Below are positions 17,798-26,875 of a stretch of DNA of 64,000 nucleotides, one piece after another. Source of the stretch: an uncultured Alistipes sp. (lineage in GTDB: Bacteria > Bacteroidota > Bacteroidia > Bacteroidales > Rikenellaceae); contig CAJTYA010000006.1 in NCBI GenBank assembly GCA_910583985.1, positions 83,041 to 147,040 on the forward strand. The letters are read 5' to 3'. Every line of letters starts with the position of its first letter. Position 1 is the first letter of the stretch. The notes beneath the pieces were generated by a model. That model had not been told where the DNA came from and made no database searches. It saw only the letters and a list, made by a program, of their open reading frames with translations. The translations under genes and the position numbers were made by a program.

Positions 17798-19768
17798 CTA
17801 TTTGATACCTACGGCGAAACGCGGTGCGACTTCGCTGCCGAGGAACACTTCGCTGCCGTTGATATACATACCTACTTGGTTCTTCTTACATACGGGGAAT
17901 CCGGCCCGAATACCGGCACTGATAAGCAGACGGCAAACATTGTCCTGCGTAATGCCGACTGCATCGCCGGCATGTTCGCAGACGAAGAACGCGGCCACCG
18001 AAGCATTTGCAGTATCATTCATACCGAAGAAACATTGCGACTGCAACGTCGAGCTGCCGTTAGAGGTGAATCCGCCGCCGGCAGCAGGGTTCAGATAGAA
18101 ACCGCCGCAACCGAAGGCCTCTTTCACATCCCAAGGATTGCGTCCGGTATCCCAGTTACAGAACGTCACCTTACCGTCGATCATCCGGAATGCACAAGTC
18201 GCTTCTTTCCAAGTACCGTCCGATTCCACAGCGAAGGTAGGAGCACCTGCACCGGGAACTCCTTCCAGATCCAAAATGCTTTCGTTGTAATAGAGAAGTT
18301 CTCCGTTATGAACGGCGACAGCCTGATCGTCCGGAGAGCCGGCGATAAGGAACACAGGCTGATCGGCATCCGACATGGATTTGAATGCACTGAAATCCTG
18401 TGCCGCACCGCCTTGTTTAGCATATACGGTATGGGTAGCGTCCTTACCCCACATAACGATATAGGCGTTAACGGTTTCGCCGTTGTACTCCGTCATGTGA
18501 TACAGGGCAATCGAGCCGGGGATGGCCTTGCCGTTGTATTCCATCACACGGGTCCAGTTGGCAGGAATGGCCACGCCGGTGAAAGCGGCCGGGTTAAAGA
18601 GGGCTTCGCCCTTGCATACCACCTTGTAGGAAACTTCGTTGTCGTATTTTCCGGTCAACTTGAGCAGCGTGGTGTCGGCCGCAAGGTTCATCGTCGCGGG
18701 ATTTTCCGCCGGGTCGACAAGCTTGGCGTTTTCGGACAGCGTCATTTCCACGTCCACGACGGTCTTGTCGAGCTGTTCGTCGCCGAAGTCGGCCACGATG
18801 ACGCGTTTTTCCTGATCGATCGTCACATCGGCCACGAGAGACTCGTTGTTCCAAGTCGCTTTCAAAGCGGAAACGAGCAGATCGACTTCAGCGGAAACCG
18901 TATAGGAGATTTCGTCGGTGATGCGGATCGAACCGGTCTTGCCGCCCGACAGATCGAAAGTGAGCTGTTCGGGAATCGCACCGCCCACGGCACCTTCGTC
19001 GAGGGTCAGATCGAGCACGACATTTTTCAGGTCGTTGGTCTTGTTATAGTACACGTCGATGGTGTGTTTACGCATATCGAAATGTACGAAGTCGGCATCT
19101 TCGACAGCTACGCCCGTGATCGGGTCGGCCGGTTTAGCTACGACCGTAGCTCCGTCGGAAACACCCAGGTCGGTATAGTGGGCCACCACGGAAATCGTAT
19201 ATTCGGTACCGTTCCGCAGGCTGTCGATGTGATACGAAGTGGCTGCGGCATCCAGTTCGATAGGCTGCTCGATACCTTCGGCATCGGGTTCGAACGTGAT
19301 CGTATAACCGCTGAGCGTCGTGCGGCTGTCGGCAGCAGGCGCTTTCCACGTCAAATCGACAGCTCCGTAACCCGTGGTCGCTTTCAGATCGATCACGTCT
19401 TCATAAAGCACGTCGGGATTGCCGGGTTTGATCGTCGTTTCGAGCACTTCCGACCGGCCGTAAGCGTATACGGCGCTGATCTTGAACGTATATTCTACAT
19501 TGTTGGTCAGTCCGGTCACCGTGTAGGACGAAGCTTTGGGTTTGACCGAAGCCTTGCCGTCGCCCGGCGTCCATTCGATGGCGTATTCCTGCAGATCGTC
19601 GCCGGCGGGAGCGATCCAGTGCAGCGTCACCTGACCGTCTCCGGCCTTGGCCTCGAAATTCTTCGGAGCCTTCGGCAGGCCGCTCGCGTCGTCATCGTCG
19701 TTACATGACGTCAAAAGCAGTGCCGGCAGGAGCAGAAAGAAAGCACTAATTCGTAGTAACTTTTTCAT
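17798..19768 (-). CDS. Lipoprotein with two fibronectin type III domains
   Basis: 656 residues. The signal peptide ends in lipobox LLTSC followed by NDDDD, a pattern compatible with export to the cell surface. Two FN3 domains are visible: residues about 35-115 (AGDGQVTLHWIAP, EYTFKISAVYAYG) and about 125-212 (GYGAVDLTWKAP, EYTISVVAHYTDLG). A middle region around 215-400 has two beta-sandwich-like units, and the C-terminal ~250 residues form an unrecognised domain rich in aromatic strands (AFRMIDGKVTFCNWDTGRNP). The extracellular layout suggests glycan or host-surface binding. It stands alone with its own terminator. Confidence 0.8.
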   Translation of the reverse strand: MKKLLRISAFFLLLPALLLTSCNDDDDASGLPKAPKNFEAKAGDGQVTLHWIAPAGDDLQEYAIEWTPGDGKASVKPKASSYTVTGLTNNVEYTFKISAVYAYGRSEVLETTIKPGNPDVLYEDVIDLKATTGYGAVDLTWKAPAADSRTTLSGYTITFEPDAEGIEQPIELDAAATSYHIDSLRNGTEYTISVVAHYTDLGVSDGATVVAKPADPITGVAVEDADFVHFDMRKHTIDVYYNKTNDLKNVVLDLTLDEGAVGGAIPEQLTFDLSGGKTGSIRITDEISYTVSAEVDLLVSALKATWNNESLVADVTIDQEKRVIVADFGDEQLDKTVVDVEMTLSENAKLVDPAENPATMNLAADTTLLKLTGKYDNEVSYKVVCKGEALFNPAAFTGVAIPANWTRVMEYNGKAIPGSIALYHMTEYNGETVNAYIVMWGKDATHTVYAKQGGAAQDFSAFKSMSDADQPVFLIAGSPDDQAVAVHNGELLYYNESILDLEGVPGAGAPTFAVESDGTWKEATCAFRMIDGKVTFCNWDTGRNPWDVKEAFGCGGFYLNPAAGGGFTSNGSSTLQSQCFFGMNDTANASVAAFFVCEHAGDAVGITQDNVCRLLISAGIRAGFPVCKKNQVGMYINGSEVFLGSEVAPRFAVGIK

Positions 19769-20511
19769 AATCTGAAAGATTTAGGTTAAAAATTGATTGT
19801 TGATTGTTTGTTTTTAGTATTGATCGTAAGTATGGCGTTATTTTTTCCGGTCTCCGCGCACCTTTCGCACCGGCGAATCGCGGCAAATGCACGATCCGCG
19901 GTGTCTTCCGATGCGGAATTCCGGCCGTTTTTTATCATTGCAATTACTATAAACAACACGTTATCAGAAGATTGATCTTCCAACAACCTGCTTTATAATT
20001 GTCTAAGATAAATAGATTACGGGAAAAAACAAAGAAGATGTGCCAAAATATCCTCCGCAACCGAAATTCGATGCCGGCCGGCGCGACCGAGGCCGACGCG
20101 TTTCCCGCACGAAAGAGCGGACGCCCACGCCGCACGTCGCCTGCGGACACAGACAAAGTGTTTCGGGGCAGACACTTTCCGGAAGATTTCCCTCAGCGGA
20201 AACTGCGGGAGCCCCCCCCCACGACAAGGGACGGTCCGGGACGAATTGTTCGAAAAGCCCCGGCTCCCGCCGCGAAGCGGAAAGGCGGCCGAGAGCCCCT
20301 CACGGCTCCTGCCTGTCGAGGCGCCGGCCGAACGGACGGGCGACGGGTCCGGAGGGTAGCTCAGCTCGACCCATGCTGTTCGGGGGAACACGGCACGGCA
20401 AACCGCCCGGACCGGAAACGAAACGACGAAGGGCGCCCGAAGATTTCGGGCGCCCTTCGTCGATACGGAAAGACCGCTCAGCGGGCCGGAACGGCCGGGA
20501 GCGATCCGCCG
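19769..20511. other. Intergenic region
   Basis: About 740 bases. The first ~200, upstream of the FN3 lipoprotein gene, are AT-rich, but no clear CAAAnnTA box (minus-strand -7) was found. The rest is GC-rich, contains a run of nine C near 20212-20220, and ends with the terminator at 20424-20462. The open frames across 19999-20973 look non-coding. Confidence 0.55.
20424..20462 (-). terminator. Terminator of the Cys-rich protein gene
   Basis: A perfect 18-base stem starting CGACGAAGGGCGCCCGAA with loop GAT; on the minus strand it is followed by TTTCGTTTCC. Confidence 0.88.
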
Positions 20512-20835
20512 CTATTTGTTCCGGCAACAGGGTTTCGCTTGCGCCTTGTCGCATCCGACGGCCTTGCCTTTGCAGGCCTTACCCTCTTTCGCACAGGGTT
20601 TGTCGGCACAAGGTTTCGCAGCGCACTCTTTCTTTTTTTTGCAGCAGGCTTCCTTGCAGTCGGCGCAAGAGGCCTTTTTGCATTCTTCCGCGCAAGCGCA
20701 ATCGTCGCATGCGGCTTTCTGGCAGCATTCCGTCCGGGCCTTGCCGCATTTTCCCTGCTGGGGAGCCTGAGCCATCGCCACGGTGAACAGCGCGGCGGCG
20801 AACAGGGAGACTACAAACAAAAATTTCTTTTTCAT
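20512..20835 (-). CDS. Small secreted Cys/Lys-rich protein
   Basis: 107 residues. A clear signal peptide (MKKKFLFVVSLFAAALFTVA, cleavage after MAQA) is followed by an ~84-residue mature part with 18 cysteines and many lysines, arranged as repeats of C-x2-C, CC and K-P-C-A motifs. There is no lipobox. I know no defined family for it. The composition suggests metal binding (metallothionein-like) or a disulfide-rich periplasmic peptide. It has its own strong terminator and a divergent neighbour. That it is real is supported by the signal peptide, the fixed cysteine pattern and the terminator. Confidence 0.82.
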   Translation of the reverse strand: MKKKFLFVVSLFAAALFTVAMAQAPQQGKCGKARTECCQKAACDDCACAEECKKASCADCKEACCKKKKECAAKPCADKPCAKEGKACKGKAVGCDKAQAKPCCRNK

Positions 20836-20996
20836 CGCGTTTTCATTAAATTACGGTTCTTAGGATCTTTCCCCGATCCGACCGAATGGATAACGGAGAA
20901 ACGGCCGGGGATATTTTCCTGTTCGACCACAAAAATATCAAAATTTCGTCACCTGCAACGATTTATTTTTTAACTTCGCCGATATTTTTTTCACAC

Positions 20997-21755
20997 ATGC
21001 TCGATCTGTCACCGATTATCCACACGCCTTTCCAATGGGCCGTCGCCGGTTTCTGCGCCTTCATCATCGGCATGTCGAAAACGGGCGTACAGGGAATCAC
21101 CACGCTGTCGATTCCGCTGCTGGCCCTGCTGTTCGGCGGCAAGCCTTCGACGGGAATCATCCTGCCGCTGCTGTGCATGGCCGACGTGATGGCCGTCATC
21201 TACTACCGGCGCAACGCCGAATGGAAATACATTTTCAAACTGTTGCCCGCGGCCATCGCCGGATTTTTCGTCGCGCTGGCGGCGGACCGGTTCGTGCCCG
21301 AAGCGCAGTTCAAGCGGCTGATGGCCGTGTGCATCCTCGCCGGAATCGCCGTCATGCTGCTGCGTACCGGCTCCAAAAACGGCGAAAACGCCCTGATCCG
21401 GAAATGGTGGTACGGTCCCTCGTTTGGTCTGTTGGGCGGTTTCACCACGATGATCGGCAATGCCGCCGGGCCCGTCATGTCGGTCTACCTGCTGTCGGTC
21501 CGGCTGCCCAAATACGCCTTCGTGGGCACGAGCGCATGGTTCTTTCTGATCGTCAATTTCCTCAAGATACCGTTGCAGGTTTTCGTCTGGGACAACATCT
21601 CTGCGGCCTCCCTGCTGCTCGACGTCATGCTGCTGCCGCTGCTGGCGCTCGGAGCCGTCGCCGGCGTCGCCTTAGTCAAACGAATGCCCGAACACGGCTA
21701 TCGGAAAATGATCGTCGTGCTCACCGTACTCTCCACGGCCATGCTCCTCATCTGA
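20997..21755 (+). CDS. TauE/SafE family (TSUP) membrane transporter
   Basis: About 252 residues from the ATG at 20997; a longer frame from 20886 was rejected because its extra N-terminus is not hydrophobic in the family pattern. About eight helices are predicted. The two TSUP half-repeats are visible as IIGMSKTGVQGITTLSIPL and GLLGGFTTMIGNAAGPVMSV. The family moves sulfite, organosulfonates or related anions across the inner membrane. First of a tight three-gene plus-strand run with a thioesterase and a DUF1080 protein. Confidence 0.88.
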   Translation: MLDLSPIIHTPFQWAVAGFCAFIIGMSKTGVQGITTLSIPLLALLFGGKPSTGIILPLLCMADVMAVIYYRRNAEWKYIFKLLPAAIAGFFVALAADRFVPEAQFKRLMAVCILAGIAVMLLRTGSKNGENALIRKWWYGPSFGLLGGFTTMIGNAAGPVMSVYLLSVRLPKYAFVGTSAWFFLIVNFLKIPLQVFVWDNISAASLLLDVMLLPLLALGAVAGVALVKRMPEHGYRKMIVVLTVLSTAMLLI

Positions 21756-21781
21756 TCCGCACTCAATAAACGACGAACGCT

Positions 21782-22528
21782 ATGGAAAACCCCGTTTATC
21801 CCCGATACGACTACTGCGTCCAGCCGCGCGAGGTGGACCTGACCAAAAAAGCCACGATCATCGCCCTGGGCGACTACATTCTGCATTCGGCCGGAGAGGA
21901 CGCCGACCGCATCGGCTTCGGCATCCGCCGGATGCAAAGCGCCGACACGACATGGGTCCTATCGAGAATGGCCATCGAGGTGGAACGCTTTCCCGACGAA
22001 TACGAATCCTACACCATCGGCACGTGGGTGGGGGAGATCAACCGCCTGATGACGACGCGCAATTTCGTCGTCGAAGACGCGCAGGGCCGGCGCATCGCCG
22101 CCGCTACGACCAACTGGGCCATGATCGACATGCGGACGCGGCAGCCGCTCGACCTGCGCGACAACATCCGCTACTCGGAAGCGTTGATCCCGATCGCCTG
22201 TCCCATCGACCGCGCGGCCCGTATCGCCCGCATCGGAGGAACGCTCCGGGACACGCACCGCATACGGTACAGCGACATCGACTTCAACCAGCACACCAAC
22301 AGCATGAAATACATCCAGTGGATGATCGACACGTTGCCGCTGGAAAAACTGACCGACCGGAAAATGGCCCGGCTCGACATCAACTTCATCCACGAAACCC
22401 GGTACGGGCAGCAGGTGACGATTTTCGGCGAGGAGACCCCCGAAACCGACCTGTTCGAAATCAGGCTCGCCGAAAACGACACGCCGGTCTGCAAGGCCTC
22501 GTTCCGCTGGAGCGACCCGCAGCGATGA
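21782..22528 (+). CDS. Acyl-ACP thioesterase (FatA/FatB type)
   Basis: 248 residues with two hotdog halves. It hydrolyses acyl-ACP to release free fatty acid in the cytoplasm. The second half carries the catalytic-type motif DFNQHTNSMKYIQWM (N169, H171) and E205 in NFIHETRYG, matching the N-x-H plus downstream acidic residue of plant and bacterial acyl-ACP thioesterases. The first half has the expected LGDYILHSAGEDAD. It lies 26 bases after the transporter gene and 24 bases before the DUF1080 gene. Confidence 0.9.
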   Translation: MENPVYPRYDYCVQPREVDLTKKATIIALGDYILHSAGEDADRIGFGIRRMQSADTTWVLSRMAIEVERFPDEYESYTIGTWVGEINRLMTTRNFVVEDAQGRRIAAATTNWAMIDMRTRQPLDLRDNIRYSEALIPIACPIDRAARIARIGGTLRDTHRIRYSDIDFNQHTNSMKYIQWMIDTLPLEKLTDRKMARLDINFIHETRYGQQVTIFGEETPETDLFEIRLAENDTPVCKASFRWSDPQR

Positions 22529-22552
22529 CATTCCAAACCTTCCGATCATACC

Positions 22553-23185
22553 ATGAAAAAGAATTTCACGATCCTTCTCGCAGCGGCAGCCGTGCTGTCG
22601 GCCTGCGGCACCGAACAGAAAAAAGACGACGCCGTCGCGCTTTTCAACGGCCGAGACCTTTCGGGCTGGCAGCTCTACATCGAAGACTCGACGAAAAACG
22701 CCGCCGAGGAATTCGTCGTCCGCGACGGCGAAATCGCGCTTTCGGGCACATTCGGGTACATCCGTACCGAAACGCCGTATGACGACTACCGCCTCAAGGT
22801 CGAATGGTGCTGGCCCGACAGCGCGACCAACAGCGGCATTTTCGTCCACATTCGGCAAGACGGCATCTGGCCGAGCTGCTACGAATGCCAACTGTGGAAC
22901 GGCCGGGCCGGCGACCTGATCAACTCCGGCGGAGCGGACAGCGAAGAATACCGCAGCGACTCGACGCGGATGATCGTCGCGAAAGCGAATCCCTCGAACG
23001 AAAAACCGCAGGGCGAATGGAACACGGCCGAAATCGTCTGCCAGAGCGACACGGTAACGGTATACATCAACGGGGAGTTCCAGAACCGGATTACCGGCAT
23101 CTCGAACCGGGACGGCTACATCGGACTGCAAAGCGAGGGCGGTCCCATCCGGTTCCGCAACGTGGACCTGACACCGCTGAACTGA
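22553..23185 (+). CDS. DUF1080 (3-keto-disaccharide hydrolase-like) lipoprotein
   Basis: 210 residues. The signal peptide ends at lipobox VLSAC. The mature part is the concanavalin-like DUF1080 jelly roll: ALFNGRDLSGWQLY near the start, DYRLKVEWCWPDSATNSGIF in the centre, PSCYECQLWNG, and the ending GYIGLQSEGGPIRFRNVDL. Relatives cleave 3-keto-glucosides or bind glycans in the periplasm or at the surface. Last gene of the operon, followed by a terminator at 23229. Confidence 0.9.
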   Translation: MKKNFTILLAAAAVLSACGTEQKKDDAVALFNGRDLSGWQLYIEDSTKNAAEEFVVRDGEIALSGTFGYIRTETPYDDYRLKVEWCWPDSATNSGIFVHIRQDGIWPSCYECQLWNGRAGDLINSGGADSEEYRSDSTRMIVAKANPSNEKPQGEWNTAEIVCQSDTVTVYINGEFQNRITGISNRDGYIGLQSEGGPIRFRNVDLTPLN

Positions 23186-23228
23186 TCGTCCGCAGACAGG
23201 AAAGAAACGAAGGACTTACGATCCGTAT

Positions 23229-23261
23229 GAAGACGAAAGGCGTTCCCCGCCTTTCGTCTTC
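23229..23261 (+). terminator. Terminator after the DUF1080 gene
   Basis: A perfect 14-base stem GAAGACGAAAGGCG/CGCCTTTCGTCTTC with loop TTCCC, followed by GTCGTTTCGG. Confidence 0.75.
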
Positions 23262-23581
23262 GTCGTTTCGGCAAAGCGGGTCCTTCTTTTCGCGGTTCCG
23301 CCCCGCATCGGACATCCGCAGAGAGAGCTCTCATTCCCGTGGCAGAACCGTCTCCGAGGAGGGAGAACCGGCAACGGCCTCCCGTGTCGGAACCCGTCGG
23401 CCGGCAACCCTGCGAAACATTTATTTCGTCTCCACGGAAAAAGGCTGCGAGCGAAACGGGAGGGGGAGGGAAGAGCGGCATCGTTCCGCAGCGAGTACAG
23501 GTCTTCATCGCGAACCGACCGTCCGAGCCGATCCGTCGGTGATACCCCGGTTCCCGCAGACGATCCTCCGACACGGAAAAC

Positions 23582-23620
23582 GACAGACGAAAATTCGTGA
23601 AGTTCCGCTTTTCGTCTGTC
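23582..23620 (-). terminator. Terminator of the GH28-like gene
   Basis: A 12-base perfect stem GACAGACGAAAA/TTTTCGTCTGTC with a 15-base loop; on the minus strand it is followed by GTTTTCC. Confidence 0.7.
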
Positions 23621-23718
23621 CGCGACCGACTCGGAATCCGTGTCCTGCGCCGCTCCGACCTTCGAGGGCCGGCCGCTTCCGGAAGCCCGCCCGGAGGCAG
23701 CCGCAGCCGGACGGGCCC

Positions 23719-26562
23719 TTACCGGACTTTCGTCAGTACAGCGTTGCGAATACGAGCATCCGCTCCCCGGATACCCAGAAAGTAGGTTCCGCTTTCGGGA
23801 ATCCGCACCTTCAGGGTTTGCGGCGCCCATGTCTCCGTCTCGATGGCCGCCGTCCCCGCAGGCTCGCCGCTCTCGGCGTTTTCGACGAACATTTCGCCCG
23901 AAGCCATCGTCTCGGCCGCGAAATCGTAATCGCCCGCCGTCAGATACAGCCCTTCGTACAGACGTCCGCCGTGGCGGGCATATCCGTAACCGTTCTCCTC
24001 GCCGGCTTCGCCTTCCATCGTCCAGTAGGTGTGTCCGAACGCGAAATCGCCGTTGCGGAACGTCGAGCTGCTGCGGATTCCGCAATCGGTGATGAAATTG
24101 GTCGGACGGATGCACAGCAGATCGCACGGGCTCAGGTACTCGTTATCGAAAATGCGGAAATTCTTGACCGGAGCGTAATCGTCCATTTCGGTATTGTCGA
24201 AGGGTTTGCCGTCGAACGGGTTGTCGGGCCACGTCCCCACGGAATATCCTCCCATGAGCACGTTGTCGTATACGAATATGCTGTCGGTCTCCTGCTTCTG
24301 CTGATCGGGATTGTTCGATCCCCACGGAATGAGGGCGATGGCCTTTCCGCCGCCGGAGTTGATGTAGCTGTGGCACACTTCCACATGACGGACCGAACGG
24401 TCCCAGTCGTTATCGCCCCACCACCAGACGCCGCCGCGGGGATCGTTGTAGCTGCTGCACAACACGATCCCGTCGTCGTTCGACTCGAAAATCAGGCGGG
24501 CGACCTTCACGTGGTTCGTCCCGATGCTCAAGCTGACGCCGTCGCCGCTGACACACTGCACCTCGTGCATCTTCACGTTGCCGACGAAGAGGTTCCGGCA
24601 GAAGTAGAATCCCGTATGGTAATTGTTCGTACGCACGAGCTCCAGATCGGAAAGCTCCATGTTGGTCACCTTCCAGCAACCGATGGGCACGACATGGATG
24701 CGGTCGGTGCACGTCCGGGCGTAGTGGTCCAGATGCGGGTCCACGCAGTACGGATCGGCGGAACGGATCTTTCCGGGCCCCGTGATCTTGATGTTTTCCA
24801 CATCCTTGGCCTGAATGAGCGGACGGTTGACATAGAGGCTGTGCGTCCACGGCGTGTTCGGAATGATGACGTCGTGCCCGTAGACGGGACGATACGGATA
24901 GTCGTTCTCCTCCTGCGACTGCCAGAGGATAGCGCCCTTGGCGAGGTGCAGCTCCACGTTGCTTCTCATCATGATATGCGTGGCCACGTAACGCCGGCCG
25001 TACAAACCGCTGTCGCCGGGCAGCACGACCCGACCGCCGCCCCGTGCCGACACTTCGTCCACGGCGGCCTGAATGCTGCGGGTGTCGTCCGTGAAACCGT
25101 CGCCGCGGGCTCCGAAATCCAGCACGCTCACACTGCGTTCCGGCAAACGGAACGCATAGGGATTGTCGGTGAAATCGCGCCAGTTCTCTATATAAAAGTA
25201 AGGGGCTATCTTCAGGGAACCGCCCTTATCGTCTTCGACCACGGCCAGCAGGCGGCTGCTCAGATGGGTAGTCCCGTTCCTGCGCCGCAGCGGAATGCAA
25301 TCAATCGCGAACGACGACGAGAGCGGTCCTTCGTAGAGCCGGGTCAGCCCGGCAGCACCCTTCTCCCCGGCGTACATGGGTGCCTCGTAAACGGCGATGC
25401 GAGTATAGCGCTCGGCGTATTCGGGACGAACCGTTCCGCGGATCGTGATTTTATCGTCGTCGGCCGTGCAGGCGTCGATCGTCCCGGCAAAGGGCTCCAA
25501 CACCGCTTCGCGCTCGAAGGTGATGCGGTCGATGAGCAGCATGCCCTCGCCGCCGAGCGGTTCGATGCGGAAACCGGTCAGATGACCTTCGGCCGTTTCC
25601 AGATCGGAAAAATTGAAGTAATAGGCCCGCTTGGGCGAGGAGGGTTCGATGTCGAACGTCTTGGAACGCACCTCGGCATACTCTCCGTCCTTGTCCGTCA
25701 GAAAACCGATTTTGAGTTTCTGCGCCGTACTGCGGTTTTCCATGACGAAAAACATCGTGTTGCGGTCGCGGAGTTCCGGATTGAAAACGGAATTGCGGCT
25801 GCCTGCGAGCGAAGGGGAGGTCAGCGTTCCGCCGGTCTCGAAATCGAATACGAGCATGCCGTCCTGCTGCGAAACCTCGCCCCGCTCGGCCTCGAACAGC
25901 GAAGCGGAGCCGGGCATCTCGAAGGTCAGGTCGATGGGCCTGCCCGCCTCGATACCGTCGATGCGGAACGCCGCGTTCCTCCAGATCGAATCGCTGTCGT
26001 TCATCAGGCCGATCTCCATGCGCCGGATATTGTCTATAAACGGACACTCGTGCAGGTCGAAAATCGTCGCGTTCCACTCCTTGGGCATCACCCTGGCCAT
26101 GCTTTCGAACGTGCTGCCGGCCCCGTTGCAGAGCACGAGCCGGACGTAATAATCGGCCGCCGGAGCGCCCTCGTCCGTATGGATGCCGAACGAAAGGACG
26201 GGGGTCCCGCTCAGGTCCACGCTCCGGTCGTATTCCCGGAACACGGTCCTCCAGTGCCGGCCCGGAACGTCCGGGCACCGCACCTGCAGGCATCGCCGAC
26301 CCTCGTACACCCGATCGGTCCAGCCCGGAACCGAAGCCGTCCGTTCGAGCGAATCGACATTCTTCCCGGCCGAAAAATCGTCCGTCCCATCCTCGAACCC
26401 GGCCAGCGAACGGGTTTCGGCGAGCGAACAACGCCGCGAACAGACGTTGTCCGTCGGTTCGGGCCTCTTCTCCTCGGCTCTGCAAGCCCACAGCGACAAA
26501 GCCACACACACGATAACGGGGATCGTTCTCCGGCCCCGGAATCCGGTCAATCTTCCATTCAT
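23719..26562 (-). CDS. GH28/pectate-lyase-type beta-helix lipoprotein
   Basis: About 947 residues from the ATG at 26562; the open frame extends further upstream but with non-coding character. The N-terminus ends in lipobox LSLWAC, so this is a lipoprotein. Residues about 35-460 contain jelly-roll, carbohydrate-binding-like regions. From about 478 a right-handed beta-helix begins with VSVLDFGARGDGFTDDTRSI, the pectate-lyase/GH28 opening, and carries SGDGVSL and SNDDGIVLCSS (around residue 694), equivalent to the polygalacturonase aspartates. A short C-terminal beta domain follows. It probably cleaves an acidic plant or host glycan outside the inner membrane. Confidence 0.85.
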   Translation of the reverse strand: MNGRLTGFRGRRTIPVIVCVALSLWACRAEEKRPEPTDNVCSRRCSLAETRSLAGFEDGTDDFSAGKNVDSLERTASVPGWTDRVYEGRRCLQVRCPDVPGRHWRTVFREYDRSVDLSGTPVLSFGIHTDEGAPAADYYVRLVLCNGAGSTFESMARVMPKEWNATIFDLHECPFIDNIRRMEIGLMNDSDSIWRNAAFRIDGIEAGRPIDLTFEMPGSASLFEAERGEVSQQDGMLVFDFETGGTLTSPSLAGSRNSVFNPELRDRNTMFFVMENRSTAQKLKIGFLTDKDGEYAEVRSKTFDIEPSSPKRAYYFNFSDLETAEGHLTGFRIEPLGGEGMLLIDRITFEREAVLEPFAGTIDACTADDDKITIRGTVRPEYAERYTRIAVYEAPMYAGEKGAAGLTRLYEGPLSSSFAIDCIPLRRRNGTTHLSSRLLAVVEDDKGGSLKIAPYFYIENWRDFTDNPYAFRLPERSVSVLDFGARGDGFTDDTRSIQAAVDEVSARGGGRVVLPGDSGLYGRRYVATHIMMRSNVELHLAKGAILWQSQEENDYPYRPVYGHDVIIPNTPWTHSLYVNRPLIQAKDVENIKITGPGKIRSADPYCVDPHLDHYARTCTDRIHVVPIGCWKVTNMELSDLELVRTNNYHTGFYFCRNLFVGNVKMHEVQCVSGDGVSLSIGTNHVKVARLIFESNDDGIVLCSSYNDPRGGVWWWGDNDWDRSVRHVEVCHSYINSGGGKAIALIPWGSNNPDQQKQETDSIFVYDNVLMGGYSVGTWPDNPFDGKPFDNTEMDDYAPVKNFRIFDNEYLSPCDLLCIRPTNFITDCGIRSSSTFRNGDFAFGHTYWTMEGEAGEENGYGYARHGGRLYEGLYLTAGDYDFAAETMASGEMFVENAESGEPAGTAAIETETWAPQTLKVRIPESGTYFLGIRGADARIRNAVLTKVR

Positions 26563-26875
26563 ATCGTTTCGGTTTAGTCGTCCAACCTTCGCTTCCGGAA
26601 CGCTTCGGCCCTCGGAGGGGCACGAATCATTCCGGCAAGAATCGTTCGAAGATAAGCATAAAAAACGAACGGGCCATAATCTTTTCTCCCGCGCCCGCCC
26701 CGTTCGCCCGGCCGAACGGACGTATCCCGCAGCGGAACAGAAACGTTCGCGAAACGAAAAATCCGCACCGCCGGAAATCCGGCTGCCCGCACGGCGAAGC
26801 GGGGAAGAATTGGAATAACGCCCCGGAAATCGTACCTTTGCGGCGCACATAAAAAACACAAACGACGAAAAGCAG
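26563..26875. other. Divergent promoter region
   Basis: About 310 bases between the GH28-like and ABC-F genes. It contains the predicted ABC-F promoter (26809-26840) and, for the minus strand, a weaker TATCTTCG box at 26654-26647. No gene is seen. Confidence 0.5.
26809..26840 (+). promoter_or_regulatory. Predicted promoter of the ABC-F gene
   Basis: ATTG at 26809-26812, 20 bases, then TACCTTTG at 26833-26840; the ATG follows 36 bases later. A good match to the Bacteroidetes -33/-7 pattern. Confidence 0.65.

Larger units (their letters stand above)
23186..23718. other. Intergenic region between convergent genes
   Basis: About 530 bases. It holds one terminator for each flanking gene (23229-23261 and 23582-23620). 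The open frames in between are Arg/Pro-rich and are not supported as genes. Confidence 0.6.

Noticed and set aside
17345..19708. 787-residue plus-strand frame
   Set aside because: Antisense shadow of the FN3 lipoprotein, which has a signal peptide, lipobox and domain repeats.
20212..20220. Run of nine C as a phase-variable tract
   Set aside because: It lies in non-coding sequence away from any promoter or start codon, so no switching effect can be argued.
19999..20973. 324-residue plus-strand frame
   Set aside because: It crosses the strong terminator and the Cys-rich gene on the other strand, with Arg/Pro-rich content and no signal.
22804..26577. 1257-residue plus-strand frame
   Set aside because: Shadow of the GH28-like gene; no motif and biased composition.
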